Source of the DNA: Cyclobacteriaceae bacterium
Lineage (GTDB): Bacteria > Bacteroidota > Bacteroidia > Cytophagales > Cyclobacteriaceae
Direction: 5' to 3'
Assembly: GCA_020832305.1 (NCBI GenBank)
Contig: JAFIEV010000007.1
Span: forward strand, 7,501-71,500
Length of the DNA stretch: 64,000 nucleotides
Below the pieces are notes generated by a model. It made no database searches, had not been told where the DNA came from, and was given only the letters and a program-made list of their open reading frames with translations. A program made the position numbers and the translations under genes. Below, in pieces: positions 45,344-54,663 of this stretch (position 1 is its first letter; every line of letters begins with the position of its first letter).

Positions 45344-47443
45344 TTAAAACTTTTCAAACTCAGTGTCATTATCATCAAGCACCAAATTGAATCCGGTGCC
45401 GGTTTTTCCCTTTTTCTGACCTCCATTTGCACCTGCGTGCGTTTGTCCATTGCCTGGTTTCATAAAGGTACCCGTGGTAGTACGTGAAGATAGCGCCTTT
45501 TGCTTTTGGGCTCCGGCCTTTTTTGTATTTCTGCTGCTGTTGTTATCGAGTTTAAAGAAGGAAACCAAATCCAGTAGTTGCTCAGCCTGTCCGGCCAATT
45601 CTTCTGAACTGGTAGCCATTTCCTCACTGGAGGCAGCATTTTGTTGCGTAACCTGATTGAGTTGCTGTACAGCGGAATTAACCTGTTCGGCGCCTGAATT
45701 TTGTTCAATGCTGGCTGCCGCAATTTCCTGTACCAGTCAAGCTGTCTTTTGGATTTCGGGAACGATTTCTGCGAGCTTCTTGCCGGCCGTTTCTGAAATA
45801 TCTACTCCATACTTTGACAGTTTGTCAATTTCATTGGCCGCTACCTGCGATCTTTCAGCCAGTTTACGTACTTCAGCGGCTACTACGGCAAAACCTTTAC
45901 CGTGTTCTCCAGCCCGGGCGGCTTCAACGGCTGCGTTTAGTGCAAGGATATTCGTTTGACGGGAAATTTCACCAATTATGCTGATCTTTTCTGCAATTTG
46001 CTTCATGGCATCTGCTGCCTGATTAGTTGTTTTACTACCTTCGGTGATACCACTTTCAGCGGCTTTGGCTATTTTTTCGGTTTCCCTTGCATATTCTGTA
46101 TTTTGTTGAATATTGGCAGCCATTTCCTCCATTGATGAAGATACTTCTTCGGCAGAAGACGCCTGTTCTGATGAGCCCTGGCTCATTTGCTGAGCGACTG
46201 AGCTCATTTGCTGGCTGGCAGCAGCTATGTTGTCGCTACCGGCAATTACATTTCCGATGATATCGCGTAATCGATCTACCATATCCTGAAGAGCACGTGC
46301 CAATTGCCCGATCTCATCTTTCTGATTGGTGTACTTTTTGTCAATATTCTGTGTTAAATCACCATTTGAGATTACTTCTGCAAATTCCACCCCTTTCTGT
46401 ATGCCTCCGGTAATGGCTTTTGAGATTATGTTGGCCAGGAAAAATGCAATAAAAGCTCCCAGGACGATGCCTGCTATCAGCATAAAATTACTGCTGGAAA
46501 CAATGCGTGCACCCGCCAGGGTTTCTTCTTCTGCCATTTCACGATTGAGTTTAATGACATTATTCAAAGCATCTACCGACTTCTGGTAATGTTGATTACC
46601 AACTACACCTACCAAATGATTCATTTCTCCTACGAGTTGTACTACTTTTTCTGCCTCATTATTGGCAAGGCCAAAGTATGAAAAAACTTTGTCTGCCGTG
46701 GGTATCATCTCATGAAGGTATACATCATTGGCCGCATTGCGATTGCCTTGCCTGATGTGATTTTTTATCTTTCCTACCGCTGCATGGAACTGCTGATGGT
46801 CATTGCGCATACCCATAAAATTGGCGCTAATGGCCTGGTTTTCTGTTTTGAATTCTGGAAGCCAATGCCCAAAATTACAAGCCGTATGATCATCTCCGCC
46901 ATCAAAATAATCGAGAGCCTGAATGGCATTTGATGTGCGCACCTGCAAAGCATAGTGGTCTTTCATAAAAAGTTCCAAATCGCGGTTTAGCCGTAAAGGA
47001 TTAAGTACATCAATGCGCAGTACTTCAGCATGTGCACGGTCAATCTGCCGGTTGGCTTCAGCATACTGATTAAGCTCCTCAACAAAGGTATCCCAGTATC
47101 TTTGTTCCTCACTTGTTTTAGACATGGCATCATAGGCATTCATAGCCCTGATATAAGATGCACGGTTTTGCTCAATTTCTTTGACAATTTTATCCCGCTC
47201 TTCTCTGTTTAGACCAATCTGCAGCAGGTTATTATATCCTTTATTTAATTTTTCAAGATAAACTTCCAGCTCATATACCCTTTGAATGGAAGGCAGATTG
47301 TTTTCTGAAACAGCCCGGAAGGAGCCAGCAACATTGCGTAAGCTGATAAAGCCGATACCTCCAACAATTACGAGTATGGCAATTACGAGTAAAAACCCTG
47401 ATAACAGTTTTCTCCCGATATTTAAATCATTAAAGCTAAACAT
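45344..47443 (-). pseudogene. Methyl-accepting chemotaxis protein with periplasmic CZB-like motif, interrupted by in-frame TGA
   Basis: Transmembrane chemoreceptor of 699 codons. From ATG 47443: TM1 (about 14-34), a periplasmic helical region, TM2 (about 315-340), HAMP, and the signalling hairpin with tip [33 protein letters not shown]. The periplasmic part contains a CZB-like zinc site (His163, Cys189 in CNFGHW, His216 and His220). Codon 569 is TGA (45737-45739) in [15 protein letters not shown]; the same frame continues for 130 residues, completing the coiled coil and ending in EFEKF, an aromatic-x-x-aromatic tail like CheR/CheB docking pentapeptides. A substitution, not a frameshift, explains this. 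Sequencing error, recent nonsense mutation or readthrough remain possible. Confidence 0.8.
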
Positions 47444-47494
47444 AAAAATAAAAAAATTAAGTGGAAATTTTATTGACAAAAAATGGTAAAAGCA

Positions 47495-47998
47495 TCAGGC
47501 ATGTACTGTGCTTATGGTTGCCTGAGAAGAAATAAGCTCTCCGGCGTTAAAAACTTTATCGACATCCAAAATCATGATAAAATGGTCTTCATTTCGATAC
47601 ATACCTTTAAGATAGTCGGGATTGAACTTACTTCCAATTGAAGGAGGCAATTCAATTTCATCATCTGTAAGTTCAAGTACCTCTTCAACAGAATCTGCCA
47701 GAGCTCCAAGTGTAATCATATCGCCGTCGAGTTCAACAAGAAGTACTATAATACACGTATCTACTGTGTCTTCTTTTACTGTGAGACCGAATTTGATTCT
47801 TGTATCCAGGACCGGCAAGACACTTCCTCTTAAATTGATTACTCCTCGCATAAATGCAGGAGTTTTTGGGACTTTTGTTATGGGTCTTAGCTCAAGTATT
47901 TCCAATACTTTGCTTACATCAGCCGCAAAAATTTCATCTCCCAATTGAAAAGAGAGATAAGAACGTTTTAGCTGATTACTGTTATAGGTATTATCCAT
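47495..47998 (-). CDS. cheW: Chemotaxis coupling protein CheW
   Basis: Adapter linking receptor and CheA, 167 residues with one CheW domain: YLSFQLGDEIFAADVSKVLEILELRPITKVPKTPAFMRGVINLRGSVLPVLDTRIKFGL is diagnostic. A modest C-terminal extension follows the usual end. It lies between cheA and the receptor gene. Confidence 0.95.
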   Translation of the reverse strand: MDNTYNSNQLKRSYLSFQLGDEIFAADVSKVLEILELRPITKVPKTPAFMRGVINLRGSVLPVLDTRIKFGLTVKEDTVDTCIIVLLVELDGDMITLGALADSVEEVLELTDDEIELPPSIGSKFNPDYLKGMYRNEDHFIMILDVDKVFNAGELISSQATISTVHA

Positions 47999-48088
47999 AT
48001 ACGCTGTTTGAAATAAAAAAATTATAAAATTGATTTTTAAAATCCTTCCGTGTTTTGAGTTGTTATTACCATTTTAACAAATACTGAG

Positions 48089-50155
48089 TTACTCTACTAG
48101 TTCTGTTTTCAAGCGGTTTTTCTGTATTTTTTCATCGAAATACTGAATAATTTTTGCTGGATCAAGAACGAGGGCTATACTGCCATTTCCTAAAATGGAT
48201 GCCCCCGAAACGATATCAATACCATTATACATTTTACCCAGTGGTTTCAATACCGCCTGGTACTCACCAATTACCTGGTCGACCGACAGACCTGCTGCTT
48301 TACCTTCGAATGCGACTAGAACTATTTGGGCATAATCAGGAACATCTTCTATAAAATCAAATTCACGACGTAAATGCACAAATGGAATAAGGCGGTTGTC
48401 AAGCCTGACAGCATTGTTAAATGCAGTATCAAGCTCAGTGTATTTCATTTCATAGCATTTTTCTACAGATCCCAATGGAATTACAAAGTGGGTTTCTCCA
48501 ACTTTAACCAACAGTCCATCCAGCATAGACAATGTAAGAGGAAGTCGAATGGTAATGGTGGTTCCTTTTCCTTTCTCAGATTCTATTTGAAGCTGTCCAC
48601 GAAGTTCTGTGATTTTCTTTTGCACAACATCCAGACCTACACCTCTGCCTGAAACATCTGTTACCATTACGGCGGTTGAAAAACCGGGTAGAAGTATAAG
48701 ATTTTGTATTTCCTTGGCAGAAAGATTGTCTTCTCCCTGAATCAAACCTTTTTCTATGGCTTTCTGTCTTACGCTTACTGTATCAATTCCTTTACCGTCA
48801 TCCCGTACCTCCACCACCACGTTTGTACCAGAATAAAATGCACGCAGCGATAATGTACATTTTTCGGGTTTGCGCATTTTTTTTCTCTCATCCACTGATT
48901 CAAAACCATGATCCATCGCATTTCTGAAGATATGCATAAGAGGGTCTGCCAGCTTATGTATCATATTCATATCTAATTCAGTGTCGGCGCCTTCAGTAAT
49001 GAACTGAACTTCTTTTTGCAATTCATTGGATAAATCTCTAACCAGCCTTCTCAGTCGTATAATGATGGAATCTAACGGCACCAAACAGATTTCATGTGTA
49101 ACATCTCTGAGTTGCCGGGTGATTTTTTCTATTTCCTCGGATAGATTAAGCAGATGAGCATCAGGAGAGGATTCTGCCATTAAGCTTAATCCAGCCTGGG
49201 AGGTAACCAATTCACTTACCAGGCTTATGAGTTTATCTATCTTATCGGCATCTACCCTGATGCTTGCCGAATGTGCCACTTCTTTTTCAGTGAATACAAT
49301 TCCGGAGCGAATTTCCTGATATTGATTGTCTCTTATTATTTGTAAAAGTTCATTTACATACTTTTGCAATTCACCAATATCTACAACTTGTTCGCCTGCT
49401 TCAATATCTGCAATTTTTTCAACAAACTCCTTATACCCCAATAGGTTTTCATCAGCGACTTTGTAGATTTCAATTTTACAAATATCATCTACAAACATGA
49501 ATACATCTCGTATGCTTTGCTCGGTTTCTTGTGTAACAAGGTATATGTCCCACCAGGTATAACAGGTATGTACATCGAGTTCTTCCAGATCAGGAATATC
49601 TGCTCTATGGGCAGTTACATGGGTCTCTCCAAGCGTAAAAAGCTCATCGATCAACAGCAGTGGGTTGGTTCCGTTTTTAAAAATTTCAGTACCGGGTCTG
49701 AATAAAATATACCAGGTTGCCAGGGTACTTTCTTTCGGAGGAACTACTCCATGTTTAATACTTTTAATGTGCTCGCATTTATTTTCTCTCAGGCCAAATA
49801 TACATTTTTTCAATGTTTCATGACGCTCTGCATTAACTGGATTAATAAGGCTTCTGTCATTCAACAGTGCTCTTAAATGATCAATTGATGAAAGGGTGAT
49901 ATTGAGTAATTCTGCATTAACTGACTTTTTCTCCTGCCTGATGTCATCAAAGATATTTTCAAGTTCATGGGTAAGTTCTCCGACATGCACGAAACCGAAC
50001 ATAGAACTGTTGCCCTTCAGCGTATGCATGGCACGAAATATTCGTTCAATCGCATTTTCCGAGGAGGGCTGTTGCTCAAGGTTCAATAATATTTCTTCAA
50101 TTTCTGCCAATAGTTCACCAGCTTCATTGAGATAAGTGCTTTCAAAGGTCTTCAT
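48089..50155 (-). CDS. cheA: Chemotaxis histidine kinase CheA
   Basis: Central kinase of the array, 688 residues. P1 carries phospho-acceptor His44 in RAMHTLKGNSSMFGF. A middle region (about 140-270, WYILFRPGTEIFKNG) is a P2-like docking domain. P3 begins near 300 (SIRVDADKIDKLISLVSELVTSQ). P4 has the N-box HIFRNAMDHGFES, VRDDGKGID and the TDVSGRGVGLDVV box. P5 is CheW-like (LLVKVGETHFVIPLGSVEKCYEM). All parts needed for activity are present. Its ATG overlaps the cheY stop by one base (TGATG). Confidence 0.96.
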   Translation of the reverse strand: MKTFESTYLNEAGELLAEIEEILLNLEQQPSSENAIERIFRAMHTLKGNSSMFGFVHVGELTHELENIFDDIRQEKKSVNAELLNITLSSIDHLRALLNDRSLINPVNAERHETLKKCIFGLRENKCEHIKSIKHGVVPPKESTLATWYILFRPGTEIFKNGTNPLLLIDELFTLGETHVTAHRADIPDLEELDVHTCYTWWDIYLVTQETEQSIRDVFMFVDDICKIEIYKVADENLLGYKEFVEKIADIEAGEQVVDIGELQKYVNELLQIIRDNQYQEIRSGIVFTEKEVAHSASIRVDADKIDKLISLVSELVTSQAGLSLMAESSPDAHLLNLSEEIEKITRQLRDVTHEICLVPLDSIIIRLRRLVRDLSNELQKEVQFITEGADTELDMNMIHKLADPLMHIFRNAMDHGFESVDERKKMRKPEKCTLSLRAFYSGTNVVVEVRDDGKGIDTVSVRQKAIEKGLIQGEDNLSAKEIQNLILLPGFSTAVMVTDVSGRGVGLDVVQKKITELRGQLQIESEKGKGTTITIRLPLTLSMLDGLLVKVGETHFVIPLGSVEKCYEMKYTELDTAFNNAVRLDNRLIPFVHLRREFDFIEDVPDYAQIVLVAFEGKAAGLSVDQVIGEYQAVLKPLGKMYNGIDIVSGASILGNGSIALVLDPAKIIQYFDEKIQKNRLKTELVE

Positions 50156-50520
50156 CAGCCTATGATTTTTTTAACTACTGCCAGAAGTTTTTCTTTAACA
50201 AAAGGCTTTACGATCCATCCTGTGGCGCCTGCAACTTTTGCCATTTCTTTTTTAGTGGCCTGTGATTCAGTAGTTAAAAGTAGAATGGGTGTAAAACTGT
50301 AATTTGCATGTGCCCTTACAACTTTTATTAGTTCAATACCATCAATTTTCGGCATATTTAAGTCGGTAATTACCAGATCTATTTTACGGCCATCGAGATA
50401 CTTTTGTGCGTCCTCGCCATCTATGCCAATATGTATTTCATATCCTGCTTCATTCAAAACATAAGAAACCAGCTCGCGAATGCTCTCTGAATCATCAACG
50501 ATGAGTATTGTCTTTGTCAT
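50155..50520 (-). CDS. cheY: Chemotaxis response regulator CheY
   Basis: Single-domain receiver, 121 residues: acidic pair in IVDDSE, phospho-acceptor Asp53 in LVITDLNMPKIDG, Thr in LLLTTESQ and Lys in GWIVKPFVKEKL. The gene overlaps cheA by one base, indicating tight co-expression. With no flagellar motor genes nearby, the output is likely gliding or another process; this is inferred. Confidence 0.94.
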   Translation of the reverse strand: MTKTILIVDDSESIRELVSYVLNEAGYEIHIGIDGEDAQKYLDGRKIDLVITDLNMPKIDGIELIKVVRAHANYSFTPILLLTTESQATKKEMAKVAGATGWIVKPFVKEKLLAVVKKIIG

Positions 50521-50540
50521 AATAAAAAAATAAATTGTTA

Positions 50541-50804
50541 TTAATTGTTAGCCAGGCAGTTAAATCCATATCGCAAAAAAGAACCTTTGAGTTCGTCATT
50601 TATACATATTTTGAATTTTGTGTCTTTTTTCACGCAGCGATACAAGGATGCCAGCAGTTGTATCCCTGCCAGATCCGGTATATTGGAAGAGTCGATTTTA
50701 ATTGAGACCGATTCATCAGAATTGATGATTTCGAGGAGTTTTTTCCTCACTTCATGCACATTTCCGAGTTGGATACTTTCTTTAAAAATAACATGACTGT
50801 TCAT
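50541..50804 (-). CDS. STAS-domain protein
   Basis: An 87-residue single STAS domain of the anti-sigma-factor-antagonist fold: VHEVRKKLLEIINSDESVSIKIDSSNIPDLAGIQLLASLYRCVKK. The position of the phosphorylatable Ser in SpoIIAA-type proteins is Ala here (DLAGIQLL), so regulation by a serine kinase at that site is not possible. It is tightly placed between cheY and the CheZ-like helical protein, suggesting a structural role in the chemosensory system. Confidence 0.82.
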   Translation of the reverse strand: MNSHVIFKESIQLGNVHEVRKKLLEIINSDESVSIKIDSSNIPDLAGIQLLASLYRCVKKDTKFKICINDELKGSFLRYGFNCLANN

Positions 50805-50815
50805 AGTAATTAGAT

Positions 50816-52546
50816 TTAAAAAATTTCAATATCGTGCTTAAAATCAGCCTTATTTAATTCATGAGTGCCTGAGCGATCCAAGATCATACTTTCATGTATT
50901 TGCCTTTGGCTTTCCATGGTGTAACTTTTCTTTAAGATTATCAGAGCTTTTTTCTTTCTGCCTGGCTCCACATCGAAAGGAAATGCTGATATAATTTCTA
51001 ATGCTGATATAGCATTTTCTACTTCTGACTCTATTTTGGTTTGATTGCGAATCAAAATGATACTTTCTTGCTCCATTTTCAGCAGGGAATCTATACTTTC
51101 TGCATTTTTGCTCAAATGTTTCCCTGCATTTGTCAGCATATGTTCAAGATTGCATATCAGATGCCAGATTTCCTTTATTCTTGAAGATACCATTAAGGAG
51201 ATGCTTTTGTTATTTTGCTGTACATCTTTCCTGCATTCAGACTTCATATCAGCTATTAGTTGGCGCATCAAATGACCAGCTGTTGCTATTTGTTCCAGTA
51301 TTTGAGGGGACAGCTCTGATTGCTCAGACTCGATTTGATGGATATAGTCTTGTAAACTCATCAGGGATCCTTCTACAGCAGAAAGACAGTTTGGTATAAT
51401 ATTTAAGCCAGAAATCTGTTCATTGGTATTAAGGTTTTCATTCTCAGATATCTCTGTCCCGGGGTTTATTTCTCCCAGAGTTGAGAGTACTGAAAAAAGT
51501 TTTTCAAGCAAGTGATCTAATCTTCTGAGCATGATTTGGTTGAGGCGATCAGCTTTATGACGATAGCCAAACAAAGGAGTAAAATGCTTTTGTGTTTCGG
51601 TTATTGATTTTTGAAACTCAATTTTTGATAACAGAAGCTGCCTTATGAAGATATCACATAATTCTGGCATGATGTGCAATAATCCCTCATTTCCGGAACC
51701 ATTTATTGACCTTTTCAGATTTAAAACAGACTCATATTCAAATTCATTGATCAGGTCAGATATGGTTCTGTTCACAAAATGAATTTTTTGAAGTATGATG
51801 TCCTGATATTGCAGACAAGTCACCACACCATCTATCTGTTTGAGTGTATTATTTGCGTATGCTTTTATCTGAGGCACGTGATGTTGTATGTGAACTTCCA
51901 GTTGGTTTAGATATCTGCCCAGTTGAATTACCGTTTCTGATAGCGCTTTATAATTAGGACCATTAAGTAACAAGAGCCTTTGTTCGTGGGTATCGAATCC
52001 TGCATTTATAGCCATATCTGCCAGATTCTGGATGGATCGCTCTGCGCGTATAATGGCTACACCGGCTTTAATACAATCAGACAAAATACCTGACGATATA
52101 CCTTCATCATTGTGCTCATGGCTAAGAGTATCTAATAATCGTGAGATGATTTTTACATGATCTGAAATTTCAATAACAGCTTTACCGAGATTGCAAAACT
52201 GCTTTTTTTGCTGTCCTAAGGTTTTATCGGCATTCAGGGACTGACTACTCAGTTTTTCGTTGAGATCCTCCCATTGGCTTTGTAAATTGTTGAAGTTTTG
52301 AAAAAGCGGTGTATTTATTAAATGCGAAATATTGTCTTCAAATTTTTGCAGGTTATCACAAATATTACTAAGCCATTCCCGGCTTCTGATCAAACGATGC
52401 TGAAACAAACTAAAAGATTCAGTAACCATTTCATCGATTCCAGCCATTTTATGCTGTACAGTAATGAGAAGCGCCTCCAAATCGCAGTAGTCTGAAGCGG
52501 ACATTCTCATTGGTACTGCAGTAAATTTTTCTGGATTCGCTTTCAT
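50816..52546 (-). CDS. Helical chemotaxis-associated protein with CheZ-like DxxxQ motif
   Basis: A 576-residue, almost wholly helical soluble protein with no membrane segment. It is not a recognised named family, but residues about 240-268 (VVTCLQYQDIILQKIHFV) resemble the CheZ active-site helix (FQDLTGQVIKR), with Asp249 and Gln253 in the catalytic D-x3-Q spacing. The C-terminal part includes PFDVEPGRKKKALIILKKSYTMESQRQIHE near 520-560. Gene context is directly upstream of STAS-cheY-cheA. A CheY-phosphate phosphatase is a reasonable hypothesis, not a demonstrated function. It starts 8 bases after the upstream sensor gene. Confidence 0.6.
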   Translation of the reverse strand: MKANPEKFTAVPMRMSASDYCDLEALLITVQHKMAGIDEMVTESFSLFQHRLIRSREWLSNICDNLQKFEDNISHLINTPLFQNFNNLQSQWEDLNEKLSSQSLNADKTLGQQKKQFCNLGKAVIEISDHVKIISRLLDTLSHEHNDEGISSGILSDCIKAGVAIIRAERSIQNLADMAINAGFDTHEQRLLLLNGPNYKALSETVIQLGRYLNQLEVHIQHHVPQIKAYANNTLKQIDGVVTCLQYQDIILQKIHFVNRTISDLINEFEYESVLNLKRSINGSGNEGLLHIMPELCDIFIRQLLLSKIEFQKSITETQKHFTPLFGYRHKADRLNQIMLRRLDHLLEKLFSVLSTLGEINPGTEISENENLNTNEQISGLNIIPNCLSAVEGSLMSLQDYIHQIESEQSELSPQILEQIATAGHLMRQLIADMKSECRKDVQQNNKSISLMVSSRIKEIWHLICNLEHMLTNAGKHLSKNAESIDSLLKMEQESIILIRNQTKIESEVENAISALEIISAFPFDVEPGRKKKALIILKKSYTMESQRQIHESMILDRSGTHELNKADFKHDIEIF

Positions 52547-52553
52547 GAAAATT

Positions 52554-54260
52554 TCAAAAAAGTTCTACGGATATTTGTTGAACAAAGAGTGCAAAGGTGT
52601 GATTTCCATCAGATTCTGCCCTTGACAGAGTGAGCAGTACTGCAACTTCCTCTGCATGCTTATCCCAAATGGTAACTTCAGTTCTCGTTCCGAGTGGTAT
52701 ATGGCTGCCATTTGAAACATATTCTACAAATCTATTCTTACCTGAAGCAATAATCTCCAGCGGTAACAAATTTTTTATGTTTCTTCCGATAACTTCATCT
52801 CTGCCTGCATTCCAGATACTTTCAGCTGATGAATTAAAAAATTCTATTTTGCCATTATCATCAAAAATAACCACACCATCTTCGCATCCTTCAAGGATAG
52901 CTGTGTTTTTTTCTTTTTCGGCTTTGATCTTTACAATTTGTTCCTGCATTTCAAAACGGGCTTCGTTTAATCTTCTTTCCAGATTTTCCTGCGATGCCTG
53001 CAGCTCTTCTGCATTCTGTCTTAACTCTTCTTCCTGTGCCTGCAAATTGCGTGTCAGTACCCTCGATTCATCCAGCAACAGTCTGGTTTGTTTATTGTGC
53101 TCTATACTGGCTAGAGCTGAAGCAATATTTTCAGATATCTTTAATAAAAAATCGATTTGATATTCAGCAAATTCATCAAATGAAGCAATTTCAATTACGC
53201 CATAGACTTTTTCATTGAAAATGAGGGGAACTATTATAATTTCTTTTGGCTGTGCTTCTCCCAAACCAGAGGTGATTTCTATAAAATCTTCGGGTACATT
53301 TTTTAAGTATATATGGCTTTGTTCTAAAACTGCCATGCCACAGAGATTATCTTTCAAACCCAAAACTTTATCGGCAAATCTTTTCTTTGACCATGCATAG
53401 GTCGAAATTCTGCGCAATTGCATGCCCCCCTGATTATCCTCCTCGGTAATATAAAATCCACCCTGGTTAGCCTTTAGATAATTTACCAGTTTCGACAATA
53501 CCTGATCTGCCATTGAATCCCCGGCATTGAGTGCATCTCTCAATATAGTTGCAAATGAAGCAATACCTTCATTTACCCAATTTCTCACATTTTCTGATGC
53601 AGAAAGTTCCTGAAGTTTATTCTGCAATTCAAACAGTGACAAATGTATGTGATCATTTGCATGTAAAGATTTGTCAGTTTGAACATACTGGCCTGAACCA
53701 ATTTGGTCTATGGATTGAGAAATTTTTTGGTGATAGTTGTCTATTTGTGCTAATATTTTAACAAATTCGTCCTTTTCAGAAAGATTATCTGTAAGTTCAT
53801 CAGATTGCAGCTTTATTCCTTTTGATAGTGCTTCTGCGACCTTATAATACAGGCTATATATGTATTTGTTGAGGTGAAAAAGATAGATCAAAAAAATAGC
53901 CAGAGCAATATTAATAGCGGGCAACAAAACTTTCCAACTAAATCTTCCCCTCTTATCGTTCTGCTGCGCTGCTTTAACACGCTCTGGCTGTCCATCCCCT
54001 CTTCCCTTAACAATATCCTTATTTGTGGCTTTCGCATCTCTGTTTTTTTCTTTAAAGAAAGGAGCGGAACCGTCACTTACCCTGGTCGGTTCCGCCATAG
54101 AATTGAATTGTGATACTTGGTATTCATTCTCTGTTGCAGCTTTTGGATTCCTTTCAAAATACAAAAAGTAAAGTGTCCAGGCGCTGTTGGTAAGCATCAA
54201 AATAAAAATGGTAAGTGCCAACCATCTTTGAACTAAACCCACTGTAAACCGAGAATTCAT
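52554..54260 (-). CDS. Membrane sensor with GAF and PAS domains, no output kinase
   Basis: First gene of the chemotaxis run, 568 residues from ATG 54260 (an upstream TTG at 54284 is in frame). Two membrane helices (about 9-32 and 120-145) flank a short periplasmic region rich in Lys, Asp and Glu. A cytoplasmic HAMP-like/helical segment leads to a GAF domain (about 230-385, with KEIIIVPLIFNEKVYGVIEIAS), a long coiled coil (about 395-455, RQNAEELQASQENLERRL) and a C-terminal PAS domain (about 460-565, GCEDGVVIFDDNGKIEFFNSSAE). There is no kinase, methyltransferase or cyclase domain. It probably talks to the chemosensory proteins by direct contact. Confidence 0.85.
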   Translation of the reverse strand: MNSRFTVGLVQRWLALTIFILMLTNSAWTLYFLYFERNPKAATENEYQVSQFNSMAEPTRVSDGSAPFFKEKNRDAKATNKDIVKGRGDGQPERVKAAQQNDKRGRFSWKVLLPAINIALAIFLIYLFHLNKYIYSLYYKVAEALSKGIKLQSDELTDNLSEKDEFVKILAQIDNYHQKISQSIDQIGSGQYVQTDKSLHANDHIHLSLFELQNKLQELSASENVRNWVNEGIASFATILRDALNAGDSMADQVLSKLVNYLKANQGGFYITEEDNQGGMQLRRISTYAWSKKRFADKVLGLKDNLCGMAVLEQSHIYLKNVPEDFIEITSGLGEAQPKEIIIVPLIFNEKVYGVIEIASFDEFAEYQIDFLLKISENIASALASIEHNKQTRLLLDESRVLTRNLQAQEEELRQNAEELQASQENLERRLNEARFEMQEQIVKIKAEKEKNTAILEGCEDGVVIFDDNGKIEFFNSSAESIWNAGRDEVIGRNIKNLLPLEIIASGKNRFVEYVSNGSHIPLGTRTEVTIWDKHAEEVAVLLTLSRAESDGNHTFALFVQQISVELF

Positions 54261-54663
54261 AAACCATTCCTTCAGAAACCACAACTATTTAACTTTTACC
54301 CCTCTTCCCGTCTCTATTAACAATACAATACTATTTAAAATAAATGCAAGCAGTTAGCATCAATGAGTATGCGCTATGCTTTATTGATTAAAAGGGAACA
54401 AAAGGTAGTTATCGGTATTCCAGGCAGGTGCCGTTGATGCTTAATATTTTCTTCCTTGAAAAAAAACCTCGGGGTTTAAGCGTAATCGGTGATTAGAAGT
54501 ATGATAAACAGGAACTTCTGAAAACGTATGCGTCTAAAATGTAAATTCAGGACTTTTAAATAAGATAAGTCAACAAGGCAGGTGATTTTCAGCACACCCT
54601 TATTATTGTTAGCCAGCTTTGGGAAACCAAAAAATTGAATCCGCTGTGTAATAAACAAATGTA
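54261..54663. other. 403-bp gap upstream of the chemotaxis run, with terminator and possible small RNA
   Basis: Contains a minus-strand terminator at 54459-54477 and, at 54656-54663, the sequence TACATTTG on the minus strand, a -7 match lacking a -33. A short frame at 54476-54658 has no family resemblance. I found no consensus promoter for the chemotaxis genes in the rest. Confidence 0.5.
54459..54477 (-). terminator. Rho-independent terminator
   Basis: On the minus strand AAACC, loop CCGA, GGTTT, then five more T: a 5-bp stem with a tetraloop running into an eight-T tract. It lies 187 bases after the DUF6146-like gene and would insulate the chemotaxis run from it. Confidence 0.7.

Noticed and set aside
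45344-45739. Chemoreceptor break interpreted as a frameshift
   Set aside because: Upstream and downstream reading frames are identical; only one codon, TGA, interrupts them.
45737-45739. TGA read as selenocysteine
   Set aside because: Chemoreceptor signalling helices have no redox site at this position, and I see no obvious SECIS-like hairpin directly after it.
54476-54658. A 60-residue open frame before the chemotaxis operon
   Set aside because: It ends inside the terminator, resembles no protein family, and is better explained as untranslated RNA or 3' UTR.
54459-54663. 6S RNA
   Set aside because: The ends of the putative transcript do not pair into the long, centrally bulged hairpin expected for 6S RNA.
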